Assembly: GCA_002371495.1 (NCBI GenBank)
Contig: DFIX01000005.1
Location: 1-22,974, forward strand
Direction of reading: 5' to 3'
Length of the DNA: 22,974 nucleotides
Source of the DNA: Eggerthellaceae bacterium UBA3686
GTDB lineage: Bacteria; Actinomycetota; Coriobacteriia; Coriobacteriales; Eggerthellaceae
The notes beneath the pieces are model-generated. The model was not told the DNA's origin and made no database searches. It worked only from the letters and a program-made list of their open reading frames with translations. Both the position numbers and the translations under genes were made by a program. Each line of letters starts with the position of its first letter. Position 1 is the first letter of the stretch. Below are positions 7,038 to 15,254 of the stretch, one piece after another.

Positions 7038-8756
7038 ATGGATTTTAGCGAGCGGTTGAAACGCTACATCGACCAGGTTGGCTGCAGCGCAAAGGAGCTT
7101 TCGGGAGCGTCGGGCGTATCGGCGGCGGCCATCAGCCGGTACCGCACTGGCGAGCGGCAACCTGACGGCGAGAGCGAACAGGTGCGCCTCATAGCGCAAG
7201 GGCTTGTGAAGCTATCGGATGGCAAGCTCGACGAAGCCGAGGTCATAGCGGACCTGGTCGAAGCGGCAAGCGGCATTGCGGTCAGCTACGATTCCTTCCT
7301 TGCCAACCTCAATTTACTTGTAGGCGCCTGCGGTGTTCGCAACAATGCCTTGTCGCAGGCGCTCAATTTCGATGCCTCTCACATTTCGCGCATATTGGCA
7401 GGTCAGCGCAGGCCAGCCAATCTTCGGACGTTCATTTCGGGCGTTGCGGCGTTCTTCGCGCCCATGGTCGTGGAAGCGCAGACAAGGCCTGCGGTCGTCG
7501 ATGCGGTCGGTGAAGACTGGGCGGCTATTGCAGATGAGCACAAACGCGCCCAAGCTATAGCTTCGTGGCTTTCGACCCACGAACCAGCGCCGGCAGCCGA
7601 TATCGGGGGCTTCTTGGAAAAGCTCGATTCGTTCGATCTGGACGACTTCATGCAGGCCATCCATTTCGACCAGCTCAAGGTCCCCACAGCGCCGGCACAG
7701 CTTCCCACGACCAAGACCTACACCGGTCTTTCCCAGATGATGCAGGCCGAGCTCGATTACCTGCGGGCGACGGTCATGTCGCGCTCGCGCGCCGACGTCA
7801 TCATGTTCAGCGACATGCCGATGGAAGAAATGGCAGCCGACAAGGAGTTTCCGCGTAAATGGATGTTCGGCATGGCGTTGCTCATGAAAAAGGGGCTGCG
7901 CCTTCACGTCATTCACAATACGGCGCGGCCGCTTCCCGAGATGATGCTCGGGCTGGAAAGCTGGATCCCCCTGTACATGACGGGGCTTGTCATGCCGTAC
8001 TACTACCCCAAGATACTGAACAGCGTGTTCTGCCATTTCCTGAAAGTATCGGGCACGGCGGCGCTGTGGGGCGAGGCCATTGCGGGCTACCAGGCCGAGG
8101 GCCGTTACATTATGACGAAGAACCGCGACGAGGTGCGCTACTACCGCCGCCGCGCAGAGCGCATGCTCGAGCATGCTCGGCCTCTCATGAGGGTTTTTCC
8201 TGAAGGCAAGCAGATGGAATTCGCCCGTTTCGAACGCAAGGATTCGTCTTTGCCAGGGCCACGGCGCGTCATCATGTCGACGCTGCCGATCGGTACGATT
8301 CCGCAGGATTTGCTTGACAACATGGTTGGGCGGTCAGGGCTTTCTCAGACGATGCGCGAGCGCGTCATGAATTACGCAGGCGAAAGAACGCGGCTTTTCG
8401 AGACGATGCTGGCAGCTGGTAGCATCTTGCTCGAAGTGCCGGATGCGGGCCGCCAGGAATTCGCAGAGCATCCCGCTTCGCTCGAGCTGCCTGTCCGAGA
8501 CGATATGGTGCCAATCGCCTACACGTACGACGAGTACCAACAGCATCTGGCGGCCCTGCGCGCGCAAGCTGAGCAGGACTCGGCCCTCACGCTCGTCACC
8601 AATGGTAGGCCGGCGTTTCGCAACATAACGATCATGATTCGTTCGGGCGCAAACGCTGTGGTCTCGAAGGCCAAAGCGCCCGCCATTCACTTCGTCATCG
8701 AGCAGCCCGACCTCGTTGCCGCATTCGAAAGCTTTTCTGCGCCCGTCTTCGAATGA
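7038..8756 (+). CDS. Two-HTH XRE-type regulator with a large unassigned domain
   Basis: This 572-residue protein begins with a Cro/C1-type helix-turn-helix (about residues 3-55: SAKELSGASGVSAAAISRYRTGERQP). A second, similar motif lies at about 84-140 (FLANLNLLVGACGVRNNALSQALNFDASHISRILAGQRRPA). The rest, about 190-572, has no domain I can name; its best-marked block is WMFGMALLMKKGLRLHVIHN followed by WIPLYMTGLVMPYYYP. No membrane segment is apparent. The ATG at 7038 follows GAAGGGA at 7026-7032. HelD starts 64 nt downstream on the same strand. It is probably a cytoplasmic DNA-binding regulator with a ligand-sensing or enzymatic C-terminus. Ligand and targets are unknown. Confidence 0.75.
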   Translation: MDFSERLKRYIDQVGCSAKELSGASGVSAAAISRYRTGERQPDGESEQVRLIAQGLVKLSDGKLDEAEVIADLVEAASGIAVSYDSFLANLNLLVGACGVRNNALSQALNFDASHISRILAGQRRPANLRTFISGVAAFFAPMVVEAQTRPAVVDAVGEDWAAIADEHKRAQAIASWLSTHEPAPAADIGGFLEKLDSFDLDDFMQAIHFDQLKVPTAPAQLPTTKTYTGLSQMMQAELDYLRATVMSRSRADVIMFSDMPMEEMAADKEFPRKWMFGMALLMKKGLRLHVIHNTARPLPEMMLGLESWIPLYMTGLVMPYYYPKILNSVFCHFLKVSGTAALWGEAIAGYQAEGRYIMTKNRDEVRYYRRRAERMLEHARPLMRVFPEGKQMEFARFERKDSSLPGPRRVIMSTLPIGTIPQDLLDNMVGRSGLSQTMRERVMNYAGERTRLFETMLAAGSILLEVPDAGRQEFAEHPASLELPVRDDMVPIAYTYDEYQQHLAALRAQAEQDSALTLVTNGRPAFRNITIMIRSGANAVVSKAKAPAIHFVIEQPDLVAAFESFSAPVFE

Positions 8757-8820
8757 TTGCGCACATCCGCTACAATTATTTGGCTTGTTTTCGACGCGAA
8801 GGAATTGGGCGGAGGCGATT

Positions 8821-10923
8821 ATGGCGGCAGATCCTGTTTTCGAGGAAGAGCAGAAGCACCTTTCGGATACCTACGAGAAGCTCGTACGTATCGAATCGGA
8901 GGTGCGCAGCAGGCTCGAAGCCGACCTCGCCGAAGCGCTCGATGACAAAGAGGACCTGTTCGAGGCGTTGTCGCTGAACCAGGATGCCGATATCCAGCTC
9001 GAAACCCTGGCAGAGCTCGAGGCGGTCAACCGCATAATCGAGAGCTACAATCTGTCAGCCGACATCAACACCGAGAAGCTTCGTAGAGCGCAGCTTCTTT
9101 TGCATAGCCCCTATTTCGCCAAGGTGCGCTGCAAGTTTCCGTATTCCGCCGAACCGAAGGACATCTACATCGGCGCCGCCGGCATGACCGATGAGATGCG
9201 CCGCCATTTCATCGTCGACTGGCGCAGCCCTGTGGCCGAGGTGTACTACAACCAGGCCAACGGGCTTACGTCCTACGAAGCCAACGGTCGCACGATAGAG
9301 GTTGAACTTCAGCTGCGGCGGCAGTTCGACATACGCCGCGACGAGCTGCGGGCCTACTTCGACACGACGGTCGCCATCGAAGACCCGCTTCTTCTTGCCT
9401 CGTTGAGCAAACGGCGCACGGCCCGCCTCGAAGCCATTACGACGACCATTCAGAAGGAGCAGAACCAGGTCATCCGCCACGCCGACGTACCGGTGCTCTT
9501 GGTACAGGGCATTGCGGGTTCGGGTAAGACGAGCGTGCTTTTGCAGCGCATTGCCTACCTCTTCTACACCGAACGCGAATCGCTCACGCCTTCCGACGTG
9601 TACCTGATAACGCCAAACGCTGTGTTCGGGCGCTATATCGACAATGTGCTTCCCGATATGGGCGAATCCAACCCTCAGATCCTCACGTGGAACGACCTCA
9701 TGGTTCGTCTGGGTCTCGAGGGGCGCGGCATCGCCAAGGACGCCTCGCTCGACGTTTTGCGGCAAATCGACGATTCCGTGGCGAAACTACAGCTCGAACA
9801 GGGGGACTACTGCGATATCCGCGTCGATGACGAACGCGTGATCACGGGCGCCCAGGCCCGCGCGTCGGTCGAGAAGTACGCGCGCATCCCCATGGGCACC
9901 CACCGCATGGCACTGGCGATCGAGGACCTGAAAGAGAAGCTCGAGCAGCGTGTCATGCGCCTTTCGCGCGACGAGGACGTGCAGGATACCGTCATGGAGC
10001 TGAGCAACGAAGAGCAGATCAGGCTGTTCGGCCAGCAACTGGCCCCGCTCGATACCGACGAGCTCGTCTCGTGCACGCGAAAGTACCTGAACGTTCGCTA
10101 TGCGCCGGTTTTGGAGGCCATAGAAGAAGGGCGTTGGCTTCGATTGGACCGCATCGGCATGCGGATGCTCGGGCGGCAAACGCTCGATGCGGTGGAGTGG
10201 CTGTACCTGAAGCTCGCGCTGGTCGGAGGAGGCGAGCGCCATGCGCGCTACGTCATGGTCGACGAAGTTCAGGATTACACGACGACGCAGCTCGCCGTGC
10301 TCGCGCGGTTCTTTCCCAATGCGCATTTCCTGCTCTTGGGCGACGAGAACCAGGCCGTGCACGAGGGCACGGCGTCGTTTGCCGAAGTGCGGGAGCTTTT
10401 CGGGAAGCTTCGCGGCGGCGTGGACGAATGCTCGCTCATGATCAGCTACCGTTCCTCGCCCGAGATCACCGACCTGTTCTGCAAGCTTCTGCCCGAACGC
10501 GAGCGAGTGCAGGCTTCGTCGGTGCAGCGGCCGGGCACCGAACCCGTGATAATCGAGTGCGCAGACGGTGACGAATACGAGCGGGCCCTGCGACAGGTGG
10601 TCGACGACGCGGCATCCGAACCGGGTCTTACGGCGCTTATCGCCAACAGTCGCACGCGCGCCAAGCAGCTAGCCAGGCTGCTGGCCGACTCGGCCGTGCA
10701 GGTCGTGCCCGATGACGGAACCTTGCCGGCCGAGGGGGTCGTGCTGCTCGATGTGATGCTTGCCAAGGGCCTCGAGTTCGACCATGCCATCGTGCCCGAC
10801 GTGCAGGAAGGCGCCTTCCCCAACGAGCCCCTGCGTCGCCATCGCCTGTACACGGCCATTTCCCGCGCAACCCAGCGCGTGACGCTCGTTGCAAACGGCT
10901 CTCTCGCTGACGTTCTGCGCTGA
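8821..10923 (+). CDS. helD: HelD-like superfamily 1 ATPase (RNA polymerase recycling)
   Basis: This 700-residue UvrD/Rep-type ATPase has the HelD layout. An N-terminal coiled-coil arm (about residues 1-80, rich in Glu/Leu) is used in known HelD proteins to enter the RNA polymerase secondary channel. Walker A GIAGSGKTS follows near 229-237, motif II VMVDEVQDY near 478, SYRSSPEI near 541-548 and motif VI AISRATQRV near 679-687. HelD releases stalled polymerase from DNA and in some actinobacteria protects against rifamycins. The protein also carries the conserved IDWRSP-like segment HFIVDWRSPVAEVYYNQ. GGAGG lies 5 nt before the ATG, which rules out the longer in-frame start at 8716 inside the preceding gene. 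General function is confident; HelD over other UvrD-like helicases is likely. Confidence 0.85.
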   Translation: MAADPVFEEEQKHLSDTYEKLVRIESEVRSRLEADLAEALDDKEDLFEALSLNQDADIQLETLAELEAVNRIIESYNLSADINTEKLRRAQLLLHSPYFAKVRCKFPYSAEPKDIYIGAAGMTDEMRRHFIVDWRSPVAEVYYNQANGLTSYEANGRTIEVELQLRRQFDIRRDELRAYFDTTVAIEDPLLLASLSKRRTARLEAITTTIQKEQNQVIRHADVPVLLVQGIAGSGKTSVLLQRIAYLFYTERESLTPSDVYLITPNAVFGRYIDNVLPDMGESNPQILTWNDLMVRLGLEGRGIAKDASLDVLRQIDDSVAKLQLEQGDYCDIRVDDERVITGAQARASVEKYARIPMGTHRMALAIEDLKEKLEQRVMRLSRDEDVQDTVMELSNEEQIRLFGQQLAPLDTDELVSCTRKYLNVRYAPVLEAIEEGRWLRLDRIGMRMLGRQTLDAVEWLYLKLALVGGGERHARYVMVDEVQDYTTTQLAVLARFFPNAHFLLLGDENQAVHEGTASFAEVRELFGKLRGGVDECSLMISYRSSPEITDLFCKLLPERERVQASSVQRPGTEPVIIECADGDEYERALRQVVDDAASEPGLTALIANSRTRAKQLARLLADSAVQVVPDDGTLPAEGVVLLDVMLAKGLEFDHAIVPDVQEGAFPNEPLRRHRLYTAISRATQRVTLVANGSLADVLR

Positions 10924-10927
10924 TTGC

Positions 10928-10946
10928 CCTCTGGCCGTCCCAGAGG
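10928..10946 (+). terminator. Hairpin just after helD
   Basis: CCTCTGG and CCAGAGG pair (7 bp) around five bases, 4 nt after the helD stop. There is no T run after it, so intrinsic termination is uncertain. Confidence 0.4.
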
Positions 10947-10972
10947 TATCTAGTTGTTATAACCATCTCATC

Positions 10973-11082
10973 GCGTTTCCGCAGGCGGGGACGCGCTCCG
11001 GCTTGGCTTCGCCTAATCTATGTGGATTTCAGGAACAGTGGCTGCAGAATCGCCGGAGTCACCTCCCCGCCTGCGGAAACGC
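10973..11082 (-). repeat. R3: full copy of the palindromic element, minus orientation
   Basis: The 110-bp copy has an 18-bp perfect outer stem (10973-10990 with 11065-11082). Read on the minus strand it then shows an A-T pair, a G.G mismatch, a G-C pair, the U.G wobble, a G-C pair, the bulged A and the CTCCGGC/GCCGGAG stem. Its loop matches R5 and R6 closely (GATTCTGCAGCCACTGTTCC and TAGGCGAAGCCAAG). It lies 49 nt after helD. Confidence 0.93.
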
Positions 11083-11146
11083 TTCCTAACTGCCAAAAGG
11101 GTACTGGTCTATGGACGAGTGTCTTGCAAGATGCAAAAGTGTCATA

Positions 11147-11175
11147 GCGCAAAAAGGGTCTGACCCTTTTTGCGC
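11147..11175. terminator. 29-bp near-perfect palindrome, possible bidirectional terminator
   Basis: GCGCAAAAAGGGTC and GACCCTTTTTGCGC are exact reverse complements with one base between them. The five-T run is inside the stem on both strands, as in some bidirectional terminators. It lies between convergent helD and the UvrA-like gene, between elements R3 and R4. Confidence 0.6.
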
Positions 11176-11215
11176 CAATCGCCTCGGCAGCCCGCGTAGC
11201 CAACATGAGGCTGGA

Positions 11216-11325
11216 GCGAAACCGCAGATGGCGACGTGACCTGAGCGATTCTGCAGCTACATACTTCAAACTATTTCAAAGTTAAGCGAAGCCAAGCGAA
11301 GGCGCGTCGCCATCTGCGGTTTCGC
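11216..11325 (+). repeat. R4: divergent full copy of the palindromic element
   Basis: This copy has the same 110-bp length and a 21-bp perfect outer stem (11216-11236 with 11305-11325) that differs strongly in sequence from the others. The U.G wobble, G-C pair and bulged A are kept. The second stem reads CCTGAGC/GCGAAGG, so two tandem G.A pairs replace central Watson-Crick pairs. GATTCTGCAG and GCGAAGCCAAGC are kept while the middle of the loop has diverged and become AT-rich. It lies 47 nt beyond the 3' end of the UvrA-like gene. Confidence 0.88.
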
Positions 11326-11372
11326 GGGACGTGAGAAAAACCGTAGGTCGGAAACCTGCGTGCAGGGCCCGG

Positions 11373-13868
11373 CTACAGGTAGCGGGCCGTGATGCTTTCG
11401 GGGTTGGCGCGTACCTGCTCGGGGGTTCCGCAAGCGACGATGCGCCCGCCGGCGTTTCCGCCTCCGGGGCCCATGTCGATTATGTAGTCGGCGTTGGCGA
11501 TCATGTCGAGGTCGTGCTCGATGACGACGACGGTTGCGCCGTGACTCACCAGGTCCTGCAACACGTCCATGAGCACCTCCACGTCGAGCGGATGCAGGCC
11601 GATCGTGGGCTCGTCGAACACGAAGAGGGCATCGCGCTGGTCGCGGCCGATTTCGCTGGCGAGCTTCAGGCGCTGCGCTTCGCCGCCCGAGAGGGCCGGC
11701 GTCGCCTCGCCGAGCGTGAGGTACCCGAGCCCCAAGTCATGAAGGATGCTCAGCTTCGAAGCAGCTTTCTTCAGGCTCGCGCACACGTCGAGCGCCTCGT
11801 CGACTGTCATGGCCATGAGTTGCGGAAGCGACAGCTCGACGGTTCCCGCCGAGCCTTTGAGTGCCTTTCTGAGCTGCCAAGCCTCGTTGCCGTAGCGCGA
11901 ACCACGGCAGTCGGGGCATACGATGTCGACGTCGGGAAGAAACTGCACGTCGAGCGATATTTGGCCGGTGCCGTCGCAGGTGGGGCATTTGAGCGAGCCT
12001 GTGTTGTACGAGAAAGCGCCGGCTTTGTAGCCGCGCTCCTTCGCGGTTGGGGAGCTGGCGTATGCCCGGCGCAGATCGTCGAGGACACCGGAATAGGTGG
12101 CGACCGTCGAGCGGACGTTTATGCCGATGGGCGTGGCGTCGATCAGGTTGGCGCGGCGCAGGTCGGCTGCATCGACGTCGATTACATGGGAAGGGGCGAT
12201 CCCGTCGCCCGTTGCGGCTTTGAGGGCCGGAATCAGGCTTTCGAGCACGAGAGTGGTCTTGCCCGATCCCGAAACGCCGGTGACTGCGGTGAGCCTGCCG
12301 CGCGGTATGTGCACCTCGAGCGGTTTTACGGTGTGTATGGCGCCGGTGCGCAGGTATATGGCCCCGTTTGCGAAGAGCTCGCCTTCGGGCGCGCGGCTGC
12401 GCGTGCGCACCGCTTTGGAGCCCGACAGGAACCCGCGGATGCGCGATGCGGGGCTGGCCTCGATATCGTTGACGCTGCCTTGGGCGATGATGCGCCCGCC
12501 TTCTGCGCCCGAACCGGGGCCGATTTCGATCAGGTGGTCGCATTGCCTAAGGACCCGCACGTCGTGGTCGACCACGACGACCGAGTTGCCGTCGGCCAGC
12601 AAATCGTCCACGACGCCCAGAAGGCCGTCTACGTTCGAAGGGTGCAAGCCGATCGACGGTTCGTCAAGCACGTACAGCACGCCGTTCGTGCGGTTGCGAA
12701 CGGCCCGTGTCAGCTGCACGCGTTGCCGCTCGCCGGTCGAGAGCGTCGACGATGCGCGGTCGAGCGAAAGGTAGCCTAGCCCGAGTTGCTGCAGCCTCTG
12801 TATCGGCTCGGCCATGCCGGACAAGATGTTTTCGGCCATGGGACGCAGCTCGGCGGGCAGGCTCGGCGCCACGGTGGGCACCCAGGCTGCGAGCTCGTCC
12901 AAGGTGAATTGCGTTGCCTGCGCCAGGTTGATTCCCGTGAGCAGCGACGAGCGGACCTTGGCGGACAAGCGCGTGCCCCCGCAGTCGGGGCACGGTCCTT
13001 CGGTCAGGAATTTCGCCACGCGCTTCAGGCCCTTCTCGTCCTTCACTTTCGAAAGCGCGTTTTCGACCGTGTAGATGGCGTTGAAGTACGTGAAGTCCAT
13101 CTCGCCGGCGACGCCCGTGTTCTCGTTGTGGTACAGCAGGTGCTTCTTCTCGGCCGGACCGTGGTAGACGATATCGCGTTCTTCGTCGGTCAGCTCGCAG
13201 AACGGCACATCGGTGCGCACGCCCATTTCGCGGCAGACGTCCTTCATGAGCGACCACATGAGGCTTCCCCAAACGACGACGGCGCCCTCGTCGATGGTTT
13301 TGGACTCGTCGGGTACGAGGGTCGATACGTCGACGGTTCGCACCACGCCGGTTCCCGCGCACGTGGGGCAGGCGCCTTCGCTGTTGAACGCCATGGCCTC
13401 GGCTCCGGGCCCGTAGAAGCGCGCTCCGCATATGGGGCATTCGGTCTCGCGCTCGAGGGCCACGTCCATGCTCGGCGGTACGTGATGCCCGTTGGGGCAG
13501 GTGTGGCTTCCCAAACGTGAAAACGCCAGGCGCAGGTAATTCAGAAGCTCGGTCGACGTGCCGAAGGTCGAGCGCACGTCGGGGATGCCCGGTCGCTGGC
13601 GAAGCGCCAGGGCTGCTGGGACGTAGCGAACCTCATCGACCGCCGCGCGGGCCGATTGCGAGATGCGCCTGCGCGTGTAGGTCGAAAGCGCATCCAAGTA
13701 GCGCCGCGACCCCTCGGCGTAGAGCACGCCGAGGGCCAGCGAGCTCTTGCCGCTTCCCGAGACGCCTGCGATTCCGACGAACTTGCCAAGCGGAATGTCG
13801 ACGTCGACGTTCTTCAGGTTGTGAACGCGCGCGCCGCGCACTTGTATATGATCGGGCTGGGAGACCAT
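11373..13868 (-). CDS. UvrA-like ABC ATPase, class II paralogue
   Basis: The 831-residue protein has two UvrA-type ABC modules: Walker A GVSGSGKSS (about 35-43) with signature LSTGERQRVQL and Walker B LYVLDEPSIGLHP, then GVSGSGKTT with LSGGEAQRLKL and LFVFDEPTIGLHP. CxxC zinc pairs are at CPICG, CPTCAGTG, CPDCGGTR, CPTCDGTG and CPDCRGS. It is shorter than housekeeping UvrA (about 940-950), consistent with loss of the UvrB-interacting region, as in UvrA2/DrrC-type proteins linked to tolerance of DNA-binding drugs. The start at 13868 follows TAAGGAG by 5 nt. It is convergent with helD and divergent from the patatin gene. A true excision role is less likely. Confidence 0.87.
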   Translation of the reverse strand: MVSQPDHIQVRGARVHNLKNVDVDIPLGKFVGIAGVSGSGKSSLALGVLYAEGSRRYLDALSTYTRRRISQSARAAVDEVRYVPAALALRQRPGIPDVRSTFGTSTELLNYLRLAFSRLGSHTCPNGHHVPPSMDVALERETECPICGARFYGPGAEAMAFNSEGACPTCAGTGVVRTVDVSTLVPDESKTIDEGAVVVWGSLMWSLMKDVCREMGVRTDVPFCELTDEERDIVYHGPAEKKHLLYHNENTGVAGEMDFTYFNAIYTVENALSKVKDEKGLKRVAKFLTEGPCPDCGGTRLSAKVRSSLLTGINLAQATQFTLDELAAWVPTVAPSLPAELRPMAENILSGMAEPIQRLQQLGLGYLSLDRASSTLSTGERQRVQLTRAVRNRTNGVLYVLDEPSIGLHPSNVDGLLGVVDDLLADGNSVVVVDHDVRVLRQCDHLIEIGPGSGAEGGRIIAQGSVNDIEASPASRIRGFLSGSKAVRTRSRAPEGELFANGAIYLRTGAIHTVKPLEVHIPRGRLTAVTGVSGSGKTTLVLESLIPALKAATGDGIAPSHVIDVDAADLRRANLIDATPIGINVRSTVATYSGVLDDLRRAYASSPTAKERGYKAGAFSYNTGSLKCPTCDGTGQISLDVQFLPDVDIVCPDCRGSRYGNEAWQLRKALKGSAGTVELSLPQLMAMTVDEALDVCASLKKAASKLSILHDLGLGYLTLGEATPALSGGEAQRLKLASEIGRDQRDALFVFDEPTIGLHPLDVEVLMDVLQDLVSHGATVVVIEHDLDMIANADYIIDMGPGGGNAGGRIVACGTPEQVRANPESITARYL

Positions 13869-13996
13869 GGAACTCCTTACGGGCAATGTGGCGGAGCTGC
13901 AAGCCTTGCCACATTGGCGGCATTTAGTCTTGTTTGAGCGAGCGAACTTGCGCTACAGTTGGGCAATTATAGTTCAATTGCAAGAAAGGCGAAATC

Positions 13997-14833
13997 ATGA
14001 TTGGCGTGGTGGATGTTGGCGGCGGAGAGCGCGGAGCGTACGGGGCGGGAGTGCTTGACTGGTGCATGGAGTCCGGCATCGACTTCGATTGCTGCGTGGG
14101 TGTCTCGGCGGGGGCGGCGAACCTGAGCTCCTACATGGCCGGCCAGGTCGGCCGCAATTTTGCCTTCTACACCACGTATAGTTTTCGCCCGCAGTACATG
14201 GGCGCAGGCCTTGTGGCGCGCAAGGGAGAATACGCCGACCTCGACTACATTTACGGGTCGCTTTCGAATGCAGACGGGGAGTACCCGCTGGACTACCGGG
14301 CAATGGTCGATTCGGGTAGGCAGTTCTTCATAGTGGCAACAGATGCGAAAAGTGCGCTGCCTGTGTACTTTAGCATGGACGATATGGCGCAGGACGATTA
14401 TGCTCCGGTCAAGGCGTCGTCGGCGCTTCCACTTGTGAACAGGCCATACCCGGTTGGAGGAAGGCCCTGTTTCGATGGCGGCTTGTCGGACCCCATTCCC
14501 GTGCGCAAAGCTTTCGAAGCCGGCTGCGAAAAGGTGGTCGTTATTTTGACGCGCCCGCGAGATTTCTACCGCGACCCCAAGCGCGATGTGCGGTTTGCAC
14601 GCATCGTCTCGGTTCGCTACCCGCGTATCGCCGAAGCGCTGATGAACCGTGCCGGCTTGTACAATCTGCAGCTTGATCTTGCCAAGAAATACGAGCGCGA
14701 AGGTCGGGTGCTGATCGTGGCGCCGGACAGCATAGGCGACATGGATACCCTGACCAAGGACCGCAGCGCCATCGAGGGCCTGTATGCCAAGGGTCTGGCC
14801 GATGCCCGCGCCATCCAATCGTTCCTGCGATAA
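13997..14833 (+). CDS. Patatin-like phospholipase family protein
   Basis: This 278-residue predicted serine acyl hydrolase is of the bacterial RssA/YjjU-like patatin group. It has the oxyanion-hole loop VGGGERGAYGAGVLDWCMESG (residues 7-27), the nucleophile elbow GVSAG with Ser37, and the dyad Asp in DGGLSDPIPV near residue 160. No signal peptide is seen, so it probably acts in the cytoplasm or on the inner membrane face, in lipid turnover. AGAAAGG at 13983-13989 supports the ATG at 13997. It shares a 128-bp divergent gap with the UvrA-like gene. Substrate is unknown. Confidence 0.88.
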   Translation: MIGVVDVGGGERGAYGAGVLDWCMESGIDFDCCVGVSAGAANLSSYMAGQVGRNFAFYTTYSFRPQYMGAGLVARKGEYADLDYIYGSLSNADGEYPLDYRAMVDSGRQFFIVATDAKSALPVYFSMDDMAQDDYAPVKASSALPLVNRPYPVGGRPCFDGGLSDPIPVRKAFEAGCEKVVVILTRPRDFYRDPKRDVRFARIVSVRYPRIAEALMNRAGLYNLQLDLAKKYEREGRVLIVAPDSIGDMDTLTKDRSAIEGLYAKGLADARAIQSFLR

Positions 14834-14865
14834 GCCCGTTTTTCTGGTGGTGCCAAAAGAGGGCA

Positions 14866-14890
14866 GTTACCTACCTCTTGGGTAACTTTT
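14866..14890 (+). terminator. Weak terminator after the patatin gene
   Basis: GTTACC (14866-14871) and GGTAAC (14881-14886) form a 6-bp stem followed by TTTT. It lies 33 nt after the stop. The stem is short, so confidence is moderate. Confidence 0.45.
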
Positions 14891-14911
14891 GTTATACGGT
14901 CCTGTCCCACC

Positions 14912-15021
14912 GCGTCCCTGCTGCCAGGGGCGCGCTCCGGCTTGGCTTCGCCTAACCTAAGTATTTAACAGGAACAGTGGCTGCAGAATCGCCGGAGTCA
15001 CGCCCCTGGCAGCAGGGACGC
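14912..15021 (-). repeat. R5: full copy of the palindromic element, minus orientation
   Basis: The 110-bp copy has a 21-bp perfect outer stem (14912-14932 with 15001-15021, starting GCGTCCCTGCTG) whose sequence differs at many positions from R2, R3 and R6 yet stays fully paired. On the minus strand the U.G wobble, G-C pair, bulged A and CTCCGGC/GCCGGAG stem follow without change. The loop has GATTCTGCAGCCACTGTTCC and TTAGGCGAAGCCAAG. On the plus side the right arm is followed by TTCGTTTTT, so it may also act as a terminator after the patatin gene. Confidence 0.93.
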
Positions 15022-15068
15022 TTCGTTTTTAGAAGGCGCTGATTGCGCGCCGCTTTCGGTTTCGTGAA

Positions 15069-15178
15069 GCGTTCCCGCAGGAGGTGGCGTGACTCCGGCG
15101 ATTCTGCAGCCACTGCTCCTGTAATACATATAGACTAGGCGAAGCCAAGCCGGAGCGCGCCGCCTCCTGCGGAAACGC
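15069..15178 (+). repeat. R6: full copy of the palindromic element
   Basis: The 110-bp copy begins 47 nt after R5 and is inverted relative to it. The outer stem GCGTTCCCGCAGGAGG pairs with the right arm ending at 15178 with one mismatch. A wobble, four more pairs, the U.G wobble, a G-C pair, bulged A (15092) and the CTCCGGC/GCCGGAG stem follow. The loop matches R3 and R5. Outside the stem, CTTTCGGTTT before and GGTGGGA after resemble the flanks of R2. Confidence 0.93.
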
Positions 15179-15254
15179 GGTGGGATTTGAGCGGTTTTCC
15201 CTAGGGCAATCGGGTTTGCGAACTGGGCGAAGGAGTTTAGGGCAGTTTGCCTGC

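Noticed and set aside
5413..15178. The repeated elements as a CRISPR array or classical MITEs.
   Set aside because: They are dispersed, about 110 bp long and internally palindromic, with no regular spacers. Their ends differ between copies and I see no target-site duplications.
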